DNA from: Euryarchaeota archaeon UBA256
GTDB lineage: Archaea > Thermoplasmatota > Poseidoniia > Poseidoniales > Poseidoniaceae
Assembly (NCBI GenBank): GCA_002494645.1
Contig: DACE01000043.1
Span: forward strand, 1 to 11,444
Direction: 5' to 3'
Length of the DNA: 11,444 nt
The notes beneath the pieces were generated by a model. That model was not told the DNA's origin, searched no databases, and saw only the letters and a list, made by a program, of their open reading frames with translations. Position numbers and translations under genes: made by a program. How positions within the stretch are numbered: the stretch's first letter is position 1; every line of letters begins with the position of its first letter. Below, in pieces: positions 1-5,870 of the stretch.

Positions 1-464
1 CCTGCGCCTGCGCCAGACTCCTGGAAGTCTGGATCGTAAGCATCAGGAATACCGTCACCATCAGAGTCGGAGTATTCACCGTCGTTGGGGTCGTTGGGGA
101 ATTGGTCAGTCGCGTCGGACTTTCCATCACCGTCAGTGTCGGAGTTGTTCGGGTTGGTACCCTTAGCGTACTCTTGGGAGTTGGTCAAGCCATCTCCGTC
201 AGGGTCCGCATTTCCGTCACCGCCGTTGGTTGGATTCAATCCGTTCGAGACTTCCCATCCATCAGGGAGACCGTCACCATCGCTGTCTGCATTGTTCATG
301 TTGGTACCTTGTGTTTGCTCCTCGGAGTTCGTCAAACCATCGCCATCCCAGTCGGCACCGCCGTCTGAGGGGTCAAGGGGGTCAGAACCGTCGCCAGAGG
401 CTGCCGAAACAGCTGAAAGGGCGAGGAACAAAGCCAATAGTACGCTCATCATTTTCGTTTTCAT
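1..464 (-). CDS. Secreted thrombospondin type 3 repeat protein, N-terminal part (3' end outside window)
   Basis: The reading frame opens at ATG 464-462 and is still open at base 1, giving at least 154 residues. Residues 1-21 form a signal peptide: MKTKMM, a hydrophobic stretch, and a likely cleavage site after AVSA. The mature part is a chain of acidic Asp-Gly repeats of the form DxDGDGLxD/N, near residues 39, 60, 88, 109 and 133. They alternate with NxxE and GTNPNN segments, as in calcium-binding thrombospondin type 3 repeats. The last visible residues are a Gly-Ala linker, so more domains may follow. Such proteins are usually exported and may act at the cell surface or in adhesion; the exact role cannot be read here. 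An SD-like AAGGAAA lies about 9 nt before the ATG. The leader is a TATA box plus hairpin that also occurs 280 bp upstream. Confidence 0.85.
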   Translation of the reverse strand, partial: MKTKMMSVLLALFLALSAVSAASGDGSDPLDPSDGGADWDGDGLTNSEEQTQGTNMNNADSDGDGLPDGWEVSNGLNPTNGGDGNADPDGDGLTNSQEYAKGTNPNNSDTDGDGKSDATDQFPNDPNDGEYSDSDGDGIPDAYDPDFQESGAGA

Positions 465-497
465 GTTTTTCACTTTCCTTTTTGTTTTGGGTTGTTG

Positions 498-758
498 TTA
501 CACAGAGAACCCGCTGTTCTCTCTATCCATCACTGAACCGCACCAATAAAGATCGAAATCACGAGTATAACGATTCAAATCAAGGTCGGTGGGGTTCAAC
601 GTATGGGATTGAACGATGGCTACGCGACTTGTGCTATCAAATTCGATGCCAGAAACAAGAGATGCTTCGTGCCCAAACACTGGGGAACGCGAGGGTAAAC
701 CAGTGACCCTCTTTGCAATTCTCTTGTTCTGTATCTCGTTCAAATCCTCCGTATTCAT
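498..758 (-). CDS. Doubtful small ORF, 86 aa, unknown
   Basis: An uninterrupted frame of 86 codons begins MNTEDLNEIQNKR and ends in TAA just inside hairpin copy 1, 33 nt before the next gene. In favour: it starts about 20 nt after hairpin copy 2, in the same setting as the start of the next gene (GTGAAAAAAC then an ATG). Against: it has no SD, no recognisable domain and no signal peptide or membrane segment, and its end overlaps the promoter of the downstream gene. The same DNA also contains paired segments at 650-731 that could belong to a non-coding transcript. I cannot decide between a small protein and a structured leader or RNA. Confidence 0.3.
   Translation of the reverse strand: MNTEDLNEIQNKRIAKRVTGLPSRSPVFGHEASLVSGIEFDSTSRVAIVQSHTLNPTDLDLNRYTRDFDLYWCGSVMDRENSGFSV
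504..522 (-). promoter_or_regulatory. 5' leader hairpin, copy 1, ahead of the thrombospondin-repeat gene
   Basis: On the plus strand this reads AGAGAAC, CCGCT, GTTCTCT: a perfect 7-bp inverted repeat with a 5-nt loop. On the minus strand a TATA-like CTTTATTGG (551-543) is centred about 25 bp upstream of the outer edge of the repeat. The hairpin should therefore sit at the very 5' end of the transcript. The stretch after it (AACAACAACCC, then GTGAAAAACATG) resembles the stretch after copy 2. It could be an RNA element or a protein-binding palindrome. Confidence 0.55.
543..551 (-). promoter_or_regulatory. Putative TATA box of the thrombospondin-repeat gene
   Basis: On the minus strand it reads CTTTATTGG. 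It is placed so that initiation about 25 nt downstream falls at about 522, the first base of hairpin copy 1. The placement matches that of the TATA box before copy 2. The sequence alone is a weak TATA match. Confidence 0.35.
650..731 (-). other. Possible structured RNA segment with nested and interleaved pairings
   Basis: The outer arms 650-662 and 720-731 pair over 12 bp with one bulged base (AACAAGAGA against TCTCTTGTT, plus CAG against CTG). The loop holds two 6-bp pairings in interleaved order: 678-683 (CACTGG) with 700-705, and 691-696 (GAGGGT) with 706-711. They cannot both form fully because there is no spacer between 705 and 706, so they would be alternatives. Stems of this size also arise by chance in 11 kb. 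The overlap with a weak ORF and the position downstream of hairpin copy 2 make it worth listing. Confidence 0.3.
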
Positions 759-780
759 CGTTTTTTCACGGGTTGTTCAT

Positions 781-799
781 AGGGAACCCAATGTTCCCT
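781..799 (-). promoter_or_regulatory. 5' leader hairpin, copy 2
   Basis: The plus strand reads AGGGAAC, CCAAT, GTTCCCT: a 7-bp inverted repeat with a 5-nt loop. Compared with copy 1, one stem pair has changed from A-T to G-C with both sides altered, so the pairing is kept. The flanks are shared: TAGAG before, and AACAAC..CC then GTGAAAAA after, on the minus strand. It begins about 25 bp after a TATA-like box (830-821). Confidence 0.55.
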
Positions 800-820
800 C
801 TAACATCTACAAAGGCTCTA

Positions 821-830
821 CCCTATATGA
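821..830 (-). promoter_or_regulatory. Putative TATA box of hairpin copy 2 transcript
   Basis: The minus strand reads TCATATAGGG. Its centre, about 826, is some 25 bp from the first base of the hairpin at 799, which predicts initiation at or next to the hairpin. This is the same geometry as copy 1. Confidence 0.4.
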
Positions 831-868
831 AGACCGCGATGGGATGTTCGCTTTCCGAAGGTGCCTTT

Positions 869-1687
869 TCATTGAAAGAGTGGGGCATTTGGAGTAGCTG
901 GAAGAAGAACGTAGGCGTCGTGATGGAACACATAGCGTGCGACTATTTCTGCAAGTTCTGTGTTTTCAAAGGCGTGAACTCGCTCTGAACCATGGCCTAC
1001 AGCCGGTGAAAAGAGTTTGAAGCCGTATGGTTTCGCCGTTCTCGATAGAGCAATTTTAGCAGCTCGGACCGCATTTGAGCCCCGCACCCCACTTTCTGAA
1101 AGACCGATCCCCAGGCAATGAATGAGCATGCCTTGGCGTACGCCATAACCTCCAGCGGCAGCTAACATTCCAAGAATAATGAATTGGTCACGTCGTGATG
1201 CATCCCAGCGATGGGGGTCGCCGTAAAATCTCTCTTGAAGCGCCTCGATGAATGATTGGTGGGCTTCACTCAATTGTTTTGGATCCAAACGAGGGACGTC
1301 CTGACGTTCAAGTCGCATCTCATCTTTGGGCAGAATCTCATCAAAGGGAGTCCATTGGTAATCGCCTAGAATCCAATTATTGAATTTCTTTGAAAGTAGG
1401 GGGTCGGCCCCGCGCCACGACCAAATGCTCCGTTGCAACATTTCTGGAGCTATCGAATCAAAGACTTCTGGCGCTTCTTGGGAGAGCGTTTTGAATGCTT
1501 CAAGTAATTTTTCAAAGTACAAGTCGCGCTGTGAATCGGACTTTGATCTGTATTTTGAAGAGAGATAATACTCAAACTCTGCGTCAATTGAATTCTCATT
1601 CTTCTCAGAACTTGAACCCTTCATGTTCTTCTTCTGAGCGGAGGTTATGTTTTGTTCTTTCGTTGTTATGTCTTGTGCTGATCTCAT
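869..1687 (-). CDS. Hypothetical protein, 272 aa
   Basis: I do not recognise this protein. The frame starts at ATG 1687 behind a good SD (GAGGG at 1699-1695, spacing 7 nt) and a TATA-like AATTTAAGG at 1736-1728, leaving a short leader of about 20 nt. The first 35 residues are polar, Ser/Lys/Glu-rich and probably disordered. Residues 36-160 are charged with several Trp and Tyr and look helical. Residues 168-215 contain a hydrophobic, glycine-rich stretch (GMLAAAGGYG, then CLGIGLSESG) followed by a basic helix. There is no signal peptide and no convincing membrane span, so it is probably cytoplasmic. An alternative start is Met22. It is a single gene, about 125 nt from the preceding GNAT gene and about 400 nt from the next secreted-protein gene. 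Confidence 0.7.
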   Translation of the reverse strand: MRSAQDITTKEQNITSAQKKNMKGSSSEKNENSIDAEFEYYLSSKYRSKSDSQRDLYFEKLLEAFKTLSQEAPEVFDSIAPEMLQRSIWSWRGADPLLSKKFNNWILGDYQWTPFDEILPKDEMRLERQDVPRLDPKQLSEAHQSFIEALQERFYGDPHRWDASRRDQFIILGMLAAAGGYGVRQGMLIHCLGIGLSESGVRGSNAVRAAKIALSRTAKPYGFKLFSPAVGHGSERVHAFENTELAEIVARYVFHHDAYVLLPATPNAPLFQ

Positions 1688-1812
1688 CTTTGTTCCCTCT
1701 TTTCGGGCGCAAATCCATCTTTCTTTACCTTAAATTATCATTTTTTAATTTTTATTGGGGCTTCGTGGAACCTGCTATTGAAATTATGGTCAAGTGAGCA
1801 GATATATACTCT
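1688..1812. other. AT-rich intergenic region with promoter of the 272-aa gene
   Basis: The stretch contains the SD and TATA-like box of the minus-strand gene starting at 1687, and a T-rich run on the plus strand (1740-1756). On the minus strand it follows the stop of the GNAT gene at 1813. The minus-strand AGAGGGAACA at 1700-1691 equals the left half of hairpin copy 2, but it has no partner half here and also serves as SD. No hairpin terminator was found. Confidence 0.4.
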
Positions 1813-2340
1813 TCACCATTGAAATTTCTTCATCATAGAGCGATGTGGCCCGATTTGGCCTATTTCATAGGGTTCGTCGATAATCGTCCAACCTTGTGCG
1901 ACATAGAAGGGAATGGCGTGTTCTCGAGCTTGTAAAAGGCCGGTTCGACAGCCCAATTGCTCGACCATAACCTCCTCAAGCCGGTTAAGAACTTGTGCAG
2001 CATGTCCTTTTCGCTGATGGTTCGGCATCGTACCCATCTGCCGGATTTGGAAGGCGGGGCGATGCGCTGTTTGAGTTGCAAGTGGTCCAAAGGCTGGGAT
2101 TTTAGCCGCCCCAGGACCCTTATGATCGGCTCCTGAGCCATCAGAATTCTCTGGAATGATATGGGCGCGCCCTACTGCAACGACGGACTCCTCCTTCTCG
2201 ACCCAAGCATGGACCGCTTCCCCATCATCATCCAATTGTTCGCTGCCCAGAGGCATGCCAAGGGGTTCACGCAACACGGCATAACGGGTTGCAAAGTAGG
2301 CACTACTGGGTTTCCCGTGAAGTGAATGCAATATTGACAT
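1813..2340 (-). CDS. GNAT family N-acetyltransferase
   Basis: This 175-residue protein has the GNAT fold signature. The N-terminal part (YAVLREPLGMP, near 20-30) is like the first strand-helix of acetyltransferases. Motif A, around 99-121, includes Q109-R-K-G112-H-A114, matching the Q/RxxGxG/A acetyl-CoA pyrophosphate loop. PFYVAQGW at 144-151 is the usual C-terminal GNAT motif. The end PHRSMMKKF is common in small GNATs. The enzyme should transfer an acetyl group from acetyl-CoA to an amine; the substrate is unknown. Residues 63-95 are a Gly/Pro/Ala-rich insert. The frame is open upstream to 2499, but that extension lies inside the preceding gene and does not look like protein, so I chose ATG 2340. 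It shares one base with the stop of the upstream gene (TAATG), implying translational coupling. Confidence 0.85.
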   Translation of the reverse strand: MSILHSLHGKPSSAYFATRYAVLREPLGMPLGSEQLDDDGEAVHAWVEKEESVVAVGRAHIIPENSDGSGADHKGPGAAKIPAFGPLATQTAHRPAFQIRQMGTMPNHQRKGHAAQVLNRLEEVMVEQLGCRTGLLQAREHAIPFYVAQGWTIIDEPYEIGQIGPHRSMMKKFQW

Positions 2341-3212
2341 TACAATCCACCGAAGGCGATGATCAAGAAGATGAAGAAAAGAGCAGGCCCGATAACAATT
2401 GATGCTGGGAGGGCGGTGAGCAAACCATAGCCAAGTGATTTCTTTCCTTTCATGAAGGATGCGATGATTCCAACAATATAGACGAAGGGCAGCATGCAAA
2501 AGATGGTTTCAATGATTTCAACCGGTTGATTTTGGTCGCCATAATAGTAATGATCTCGATCGATATATCCGATTTCAAACGCCATCGATTCCGCTGAAAG
2601 ATTGTCAAGTTGGAAAAAGACCGTCCCGTTTGAGGGGTCGTAATATCCGATCTCAATTTGCTCGGAATTCGAGTAACCATATTGATACACGTCCGTTTTC
2701 GATGTTTGTTCGGGATAGACCACGACATAAACGTAAAAATCCTGATCATATGTGCCATCGTAGTTATAGACGCCATCGAGGAATTCGTCTTCCGTGGGCT
2801 CGATGCTGAATTCAAAGGTGGAATTGTCTTCACTCGTGACCTCGATGTTCTCGTAGCGCAAATAATTATCATAGTCGGTTTGTGATTCTACGAGCCCCAG
2901 GATAACGATCATGACGATGACAATGCCAAATGGAATGAAAAGGCCGAGGAAATATTGCCCCCATTGCATCCCTTGCTTTTCTGGAATTTGAGGGAGCGAG
3001 AAGGTTTGGGAGCCGGAAAGTACCGACACGTCTCCCGTCAATTGGGTTGGGGTTGCCGTATGCTCTACGGGAATTGAGTTTGACGTACCCAATGAACCCA
3101 TGAACAATGGTGTCGGAGGGGTCGATGCGGGTGGGTTGGATGCTTCCTCACCGATTTCAAAGAAGGGTCTTCCCTCCGAGGGGTCTGACTTCACTTCATC
3201 GCCTTCCGCCAT
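2340..3212 (-). CDS. Three-helix membrane protein with Tyr-rich external domain
   Basis: The family is not recognised (290 aa). Residues 1-80 are acidic, then Pro/Ser/Thr-rich and probably disordered. Helices are visible at 87-108, 234-253 and 259-287. Between the last two lies KGKK, so by the positive-inside rule the N-terminus and this loop are cytoplasmic and residues 109-232 are outside. The external domain is strikingly acidic and aromatic, with about 18 tyrosines in 124 residues (for example HYYYGD at 221-226). It may be a beta-rich domain. The ATG at 3212 follows a TATA-like GTTTAAAC (3242-3235) at leaderless distance, and a palindrome lies between them. An SD-like GGAAGAGG touches the start. 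The stop overlaps the GNAT start, so the two genes are probably cotranscribed and may act together. Confidence 0.75.
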   Translation of the reverse strand: MAEGDEVKSDPSEGRPFFEIGEEASNPPASTPPTPLFMGSLGTSNSIPVEHTATPTQLTGDVSVLSGSQTFSLPQIPEKQGMQWGQYFLGLFIPFGIVIVMIVILGLVESQTDYDNYLRYENIEVTSEDNSTFEFSIEPTEDEFLDGVYNYDGTYDQDFYVYVVVYPEQTSKTDVYQYGYSNSEQIEIGYYDPSNGTVFFQLDNLSAESMAFEIGYIDRDHYYYGDQNQPVEIIETIFCMLPFVYIVGIIASFMKGKKSLGYGLLTALPASIVIGPALFFIFLIIAFGGL

Positions 3213-3215
3213 ACC

Positions 3216-3231
3216 TCTTCCTTGAGGAAGA
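3216..3231 (-). promoter_or_regulatory. Palindrome between TATA box and start of the membrane-protein gene
   Basis: TCTTCC, TTGA, GGAAGA is a 6-bp inverted repeat with a 4-nt spacer. It lies between the TATA-like box at 3235-3242 and the predicted start site near 3214, where a repressor would block initiation. It also overlaps the SD-like sequence, so an RNA effect is possible. Confidence 0.35.
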
Positions 3232-3234
3232 TTC

Positions 3235-3242
3235 GTTTAAAC
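3235..3242 (-). promoter_or_regulatory. Putative TATA box of the membrane-protein/GNAT operon
   Basis: GTTTAAAC is centred 26-27 bp from the ATG at 3212, which fits an almost leaderless archaeal transcript. Confidence 0.5.
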
Positions 3243-3347
3243 AAACCTCCGTCTTCCCCCGTCCCTGATGCGAACATAGCGTGTAAATCAAATGAAAACA
3301 TCAAGGAAAGGCGCGTTGAAATAGGGGTTCTCGTTGGCGTGTTTAAA

Positions 3348-3421
3348 GCACGGATGTCGGAGCGGTTACGTCGGGGATTGCAAATCCTCTTACCTGGGTT
3401 CAAATCCCAGTCCGTGCTCCA
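3348..3421 (+). tRNA. tRNA-Cys (anticodon GCA)
   Basis: The cloverleaf can be drawn fully. The acceptor stem is GCACGGA (3348-3354) with TCCGTGC (3411-3417). The D arm is short (3 positions, the outer one a T-T mismatch) with the loop GAGCGGTTA. The anticodon stem GGGGA/TCCTC contains one G-T pair and encloses the loop TTGCAAA, anticodon GCA. The variable loop is TTAC. The T arm is CTGGG, TTCAAAT, CCCAG. The discriminator is T3418, as expected for tRNA-Cys, and the 3' CCA is encoded (3419-3421). There is no intron. A weak TATA-like TTGAAATAG lies about 23-31 bp upstream (3317-3325). The aminotransferase start codon is only 92 bp downstream. Confidence 0.95.
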
Positions 3422-3436
3422 AAATCAAACAATAAC

Positions 3437-3505
3437 CCCTTTGGTGATGCGAGAGTTGAAAGGCAAACGAGAGCACCGAAGCACATCAGACCAACCAAAG
3501 GGAGG
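3437..3505 (+). promoter_or_regulatory. Structured leader that can mask the aminotransferase SD
   Basis: CCCTTTGGT (3437-3445) is perfectly complementary to ACCAAAGGG (3494-3502). The latter includes the first three bases of the SD GGGAGG (3500-3505). A second pairing, TGATG (3445-3449) with CATCA (3484-3488), extends the stem after a bulge. In the folded form the SD would be partly hidden. No clear promoter lies between the tRNA and this element, so the mRNA may come from read-through after tRNA-Cys followed by 3' processing. It could also be a chance stem. Confidence 0.4.
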
Positions 3506-3513
3506 AAAGGGAC

Positions 3514-4650
3514 ATGCCTGAACTAAATCCGAACTTGGACCTCGTTGGCTCAGGATTTGCAGCCTTCCTCGCCCCTCCGGGGCCAGAAGTCATTCGATTC
3601 ACTGTTGGTCAACCTGATTTTGACACTCCACAAGCCGTTGTCAATGAAGCAAAGGCAGCCCTTGACCGTGGTGAGACGGCCTACACGCGCCCTCAAGGTA
3701 GCGAAGCCCTGTGCGGTGCAGTCGCTGACCATCTCACCAAATTCAGCATTCACGCAACACCCAGCGATGTGGTCATCACTCCTGGCTGCAAACAAGCCCT
3801 GCTCTACGGGATGATGGCAGTTCTTGCTCCCGGAGATGAAGTGCTTCTCCTTTCACCAGCCTGGCCTTCCTACGACGGCATGGTACGTCTAACCGGGGCA
3901 ACGCCCGTCCATGTCCCCGTCAATCGAGAAAATTATCACCCGAACATGGAGGCTTTGGAAGCACATGTTTCACCACAAACCAAAGCGATCATCATCAATT
4001 CACCGAACAATCCGACGGGTGCCGTCTATACCCGACAAGAGACAAAGGCACTGGTTGAATTTGCCGTACGTCACGACCTTTGGATTCTCGATGATATGAT
4101 TTATTCAACCTTGGTGTGGACGGATGAAGGGTATACTTCACCTTGTGAATTTGAAGGCGGTGCTGAGCGCACAATCACCATTGGTGGTTGGTCCAAGGGA
4201 TGGGCCATGACCGGATGGCGCCTAGGATGGATCACCGGTTCAACCGAAGTCATGAATGGAGTCAAGAAAATCAATGTCAGTGCTGCAACTCACGTTGCAA
4301 CCTTCTTGATGCCCGCAGCGACCGTTGCCTTGGGTCTTGACGAAGAGGTACAGGTCATGGAAGATGCGTTTCGAGAGCGACGTGGCGTCGCACACGATGC
4401 TTTTTCGTCCCTCCCTGGCGTTGTTGTACCTGAACCAGAAGGCGCGTTTTACATCCTAGCCGACATTACTGGAACAGGCATGACCGATATGGAATTCGCA
4501 ACAGAAGCACTCGAAAAAGCGCAGGTACAAGTCATCCCGGGCTCACTCATGAAGGGTGGCGAGGGTTTGATTCGTATCAGCTATGCGACCTCGGTTGAAA
4601 ACATCCATGAAGGTGTCAAACGCCTGCGTCATTGGCTTGAATCACGCTGA
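3514..4650 (+). CDS. PLP-dependent class I/II aminotransferase (aspartate aminotransferase-like)
   Basis: At 378 residues this is close to the usual length for fold-type I aminotransferases of the aspartate/aromatic group. Visible landmarks: the substrate-binding YTRPQGSEAL region (57-66), NSPNNPTG (162-169, with N166 at the PLP O3' position), D194-M-I-Y197 in place of the usual D-E-x-Y (D194 contacts the PLP ring nitrogen), and SK228GWAMTGWRLG, where K228 forms the Schiff base. R354 in IRISYA should bind the substrate alpha-carboxylate. The enzyme moves an amino group between an amino acid and a 2-oxo acid in the cytoplasm; substrate choice cannot be fixed from motifs. The ATG has a strong SD (GGGAGG, 8 nt spacing). 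The last 9 bases overlap the end of the oppositely oriented permease gene. Confidence 0.93.
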   Translation: MPELNPNLDLVGSGFAAFLAPPGPEVIRFTVGQPDFDTPQAVVNEAKAALDRGETAYTRPQGSEALCGAVADHLTKFSIHATPSDVVITPGCKQALLYGMMAVLAPGDEVLLLSPAWPSYDGMVRLTGATPVHVPVNRENYHPNMEALEAHVSPQTKAIIINSPNNPTGAVYTRQETKALVEFAVRHDLWILDDMIYSTLVWTDEGYTSPCEFEGGAERTITIGGWSKGWAMTGWRLGWITGSTEVMNGVKKINVSAATHVATFLMPAATVALGLDEEVQVMEDAFRERRGVAHDAFSSLPGVVVPEPEGAFYILADITGTGMTDMEFATEALEKAQVQVIPGSLMKGGEGLIRISYATSVENIHEGVKRLRHWLESR

Positions 4651-5388
4651 TGAAAGCGCCATTAAGGCCTCTCGGATGTAGATGAAACCTGTAAGAACCA
4701 AACCCACCATGATGCCTTTTTGGATGTCGTCCCGCTTCCATTTCTCTAACCACCGTTTACCAAGGCGAGCCCCAATAAGGGCAACCACAACAAATGCAAG
4801 CAAGAGCAAGGTTTGGTCGGTCAAGACCGTGATGTCGTTCCAAAGATAAACGGGAATTCGCGTCATGTCGACAACAAGTGCCAGAACTGCAGCCGTTGCA
4901 GCATACTCTGATTTATCTGGTAGTCGAGGCTGCAAAAACATAGCACGCAGCGCTCCTTGATGGCCCGTCAAACCGCCCATGAACCCCGACCCGAACCCCC
5001 CGATTCGGTCTTCGGCTTCAGGTAGCTGAATCTTGGACCATCGTTCACTCACCTTGAGGATTGGTAATACCACCAAAGCGAAGCCCACCAAGAGCAGCAA
5101 GGGGTCTGAGGGGATCACGAGATGCAACAGAGCACCGATGAAGGCCCCGATAAGGAGGGCCCATCCAAATCGCCTGAGTGCCTTCTTGTCGATGTGTTGA
5201 CGCAGCATTTGAGCCTTGATGGCGTTGTGAGCACCGTGAACGATGGCCACTCCTGCAATGGCTTGATGAGGCTCAAACCAAATCAGAAAGATGGGGGTTG
5301 TCATGGTCGCCAAACCGAATCCTGCCGGCACTGTAAGTGCTGCTGCGATGAAGCAGGCCACCAAACCGAGTACCATCACGACGTCCAT
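4642..5388 (-). CDS. TauE/SafE family membrane permease
   Basis: This 248-residue, very hydrophobic protein has about eight membrane segments (roughly 2-20, 26-52, 74-94, 96-112, 129-143, 164-181, 192-208, 224-240). The central GGFGSGFMGGLTGHQGAL (130-147) is the glycine-rich loop typical of the TauE/SafE family, which repeats a similar segment near residues 20-32. Members move sulfur-containing or other organic anions (sulfite, sulfoacetate and similar) across the membrane; the substrate here is unknown. The start at 5388 has SD GAGGAG at 5403-5398 (9 nt spacing). It lies 121 nt behind the Rieske gene on the same strand and may be read with it. The stop is inside the 3' end of the convergent aminotransferase gene (9-bp overlap). 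Confidence 0.88.
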   Translation of the reverse strand: MDVVMVLGLVACFIAAALTVPAGFGLATMTTPIFLIWFEPHQAIAGVAIVHGAHNAIKAQMLRQHIDKKALRRFGWALLIGAFIGALLHLVIPSDPLLLLVGFALVVLPILKVSERWSKIQLPEAEDRIGGFGSGFMGGLTGHQGALRAMFLQPRLPDKSEYAATAAVLALVVDMTRIPVYLWNDITVLTDQTLLLLAFVVVALIGARLGKRWLEKWKRDDIQKGIMVGLVLTGFIYIREALMALSSA

Positions 5389-5509
5389 TGGCTATCACTC
5401 CTCGTTGTGTTGACGACGAAGGATGGCATCTAATGAAGCATGACCCACTCTTTGCTGATGCGAGCGGGTGTAAAGCAATCTTGTGCATCTCTTTTGTCAC
5501 GACAGGTGC
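5389..5509 (-). other. Gap between Rieske gene and permease
   Basis: Apart from the permease SD (5398-5403) I see no convincing promoter, hairpin or small gene. The candidate TATA-like stretches on the minus strand are weak. Read-through from the upstream redox operon is possible. Confidence 0.4.
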
Positions 5510-5866
5510 TTAAAATTCAACTTGAATCATGCCGTCATGCTCGCGTACGGGGTAGATGGTCAAATCCTTTTGGCGTGAAAGTTTTCCAACCACTTTTCCG
5601 AAGGGGGGAAAGAGAGGGAAGGGGGCCCATTCTTGAAGGGAGCCGTCCTCGATCTTATGCGTAGTTTGATGGAGTGGGCAACGCACGCAGCCGTCCTTGA
5701 CTTTTCCACCCCACGCGAGCGGCCAGCGCATGTGTCGGCAGAGAGCCTCGGTAGCAAAAAGAGAGCCGTCTTGACGGCCCACCATGACCATTTTTCCTTT
5801 GACGGCCACCATTTTCTTTTTTCCGTCTTTCAGTTTTTTTGATTTCATTGCATTATGCCAATTCAT
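5510..5866 (-). CDS. Rieske-type [2Fe-2S] ferredoxin
   Basis: This is a stand-alone Rieske domain of 118 residues. The cluster motif is complete: C43-R-H45, 17 residues, then C63-P-L-H66, so two Cys and two His bind the 2Fe-2S cluster. C60 lies close by but outside the motif. The C-terminal part (WAPFPLFPPFG, then LTIYPVREHDGMIQVEF) is like the end of Rieske domains in oxygenases and their ferredoxins. There is no signal peptide or membrane anchor, so it is a soluble electron carrier. The ATG at 5866 comes 4 nt after the stop of the FAD enzyme gene, so it is the third gene of a compact operon. It likely passes electrons to or from its neighbours or to an oxygenase encoded elsewhere. The Lys-rich N-terminus has other Met codons (Met7, Met19), so the start could be slightly later. 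Confidence 0.92.
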   Translation of the reverse strand: MNWHNAMKSKKLKDGKKKMVAVKGKMVMVGRQDGSLFATEALCRHMRWPLAWGGKVKDGCVRCPLHQTTHKIEDGSLQEWAPFPLFPPFGKVVGKLSRQKDLTIYPVREHDGMIQVEF

Positions 5867-5870
5867 AGTA

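Noticed and set aside
678..711. True H-type pseudoknot from the two interleaved 6-bp pairings
   Set aside because: There is no spacer between 705 and 706, so both full stems cannot form together. They are listed only as alternative pairings.
2341..2499. N-terminal extension of the GNAT gene up to ATG 2499
   Set aside because: The 53 extra residues are the antisense-free overlap with the end of the membrane-protein gene, have odd composition, and the family N-terminus fits ATG 2340.
3342..3347. TTTAAA directly before the tRNA-Cys as its TATA box
   Set aside because: It touches the first tRNA base, whereas archaeal TATA boxes lie about 25 bp upstream of the start.
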